A stretch of DNA of 64,000 nt from Bin87 sp963666415 (GTDB lineage Bacteria; Chloroflexota; Dehalococcoidia; Lucifugimonadales; UBA3495): NCBI GenBank assembly GCA_963666415.2, contig CAXXPD010000003.1:868001-932000 (forward strand). The letters run 5' to 3'. Below the pieces are notes generated by a model that was not told the DNA's origin, made no database searches, and worked only from the letters and a program-made list of their open reading frames with translations. The position numbers were made by a program, and so were the translations under genes. This document shows, one piece after another, positions 63,973 through 64,000 of this stretch. How positions within the stretch are numbered: the first letter of the stretch is position 1; each line of letters opens with the position of its first letter.

Positions 63973-64000
63973 TTAGGCGAGTTGGGCGCGGATGTCGGCG
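63973..64000 (-). CDS. possible 3' end of an upstream gene (cut by window edge)
   Basis: Reading ADIRAQLA then TAA on the minus strand, 9 nt before the DUF192 start codon. Only nine codons are visible, so it is a weak call. Confidence 0.25.

Overview
The window looks like a chromosomal segment of a bacterium in the Chloroflexota, possibly the SAR202/Dehalococcoidia side. This is an inference from gene content, not from a marker gene. The points behind it are moderately high GC, a PyrR-attenuated pyr operon, a tryptophan T-box ahead of trpE, a cobalt-early cobalamin cluster, single-ORF IS66, a luciferase-like flavin oxidoreductase, several MFS pumps, MmgE/PrpD proteins, and paired hot-dog dehydratases. 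No rRNA, tRNA or CRISPR array was seen. The window opens inside an RND transporter gene and closes just inside another gene.

Layout. 1-7.6 kb: an RND efflux protein (cut by the edge), a flavin-dependent oxidoreductase, and three MFS exporters, two of them tandem paralogues. 7.9-13.4 kb: DUF1800, acyl-CoA dehydrogenase, an NHL-repeat protein with an apparent frameshift, a small alpha/beta-barrel protein and an MmgE/PrpD protein. 13.5-17.3 kb: a leftward tryptophan block (promoter, T-box with a UGG specifier, trpE, a VOC-family gene, trpG) followed by an AlkD-like HEAT protein. 17.5-21.5 kb: quinone oxidoreductase, a second MmgE/PrpD protein, a MITE-like repeat and LhgO. 21.53-22.96 kb: a complete IS66-type element with inverted repeats and a near-perfect 8-bp target duplication. 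23-31.3 kb: two hot-dog proteins, plsX, fabG, a PEP-mutase/isocitrate-lyase family enzyme, a DUF2157/GDYXXLXY membrane pair, a PncA-like hydrolase and a large VWA protein.

31.3-39.1 kb: the pyrimidine operon (promoter, PyrR-binding loop and terminator, pyrR, pyrB, pyrC, carA, carB), which supplies every step from bicarbonate to dihydroorotate. 39.1-42.6 kb: ornithine cyclodeaminase family protein, 7Fe ferredoxin, a LysR regulator with a dyad over its own -10 box, and an HpcH/HpaI aldolase. 42.7-52.5 kb: a leftward run of leuS, cbiC, cbiX, cbiD, cbiT, cobI, cobM, cbiG and cobJ, covering most of corrin-ring synthesis by the anaerobic route but lacking recognisable cbiE and cbiJ. 52.7-56 kb: trkH-trkA potassium uptake and pheA, closed by a strong bidirectional terminator. 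56-60.7 kb: three tandem YtxH-like small proteins, a short signal peptidase, a YihY membrane protein, a small barrel-like protein and a second pair of hot-dog dehydratases.

60.65-62.26 kb carries no convincing gene. It holds a second MITE copy in the opposite orientation, a degenerate third copy, and a 76-bp tandem array built from one end of that same element. A PfkB-family kinase and a DUF192 lipoprotein follow.

The most interesting non-coding signals are the Trp T-box, the PyrR attenuator and the MITE/tandem-array relationship. The most interesting gene-level oddities are the VOC gene between trpE and trpG, the cysteine-rich insertion in CbiX, the frameshift in the NHL gene and the unclear start of one MFS gene. 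I saw nothing that I could defend as a wholly new system.
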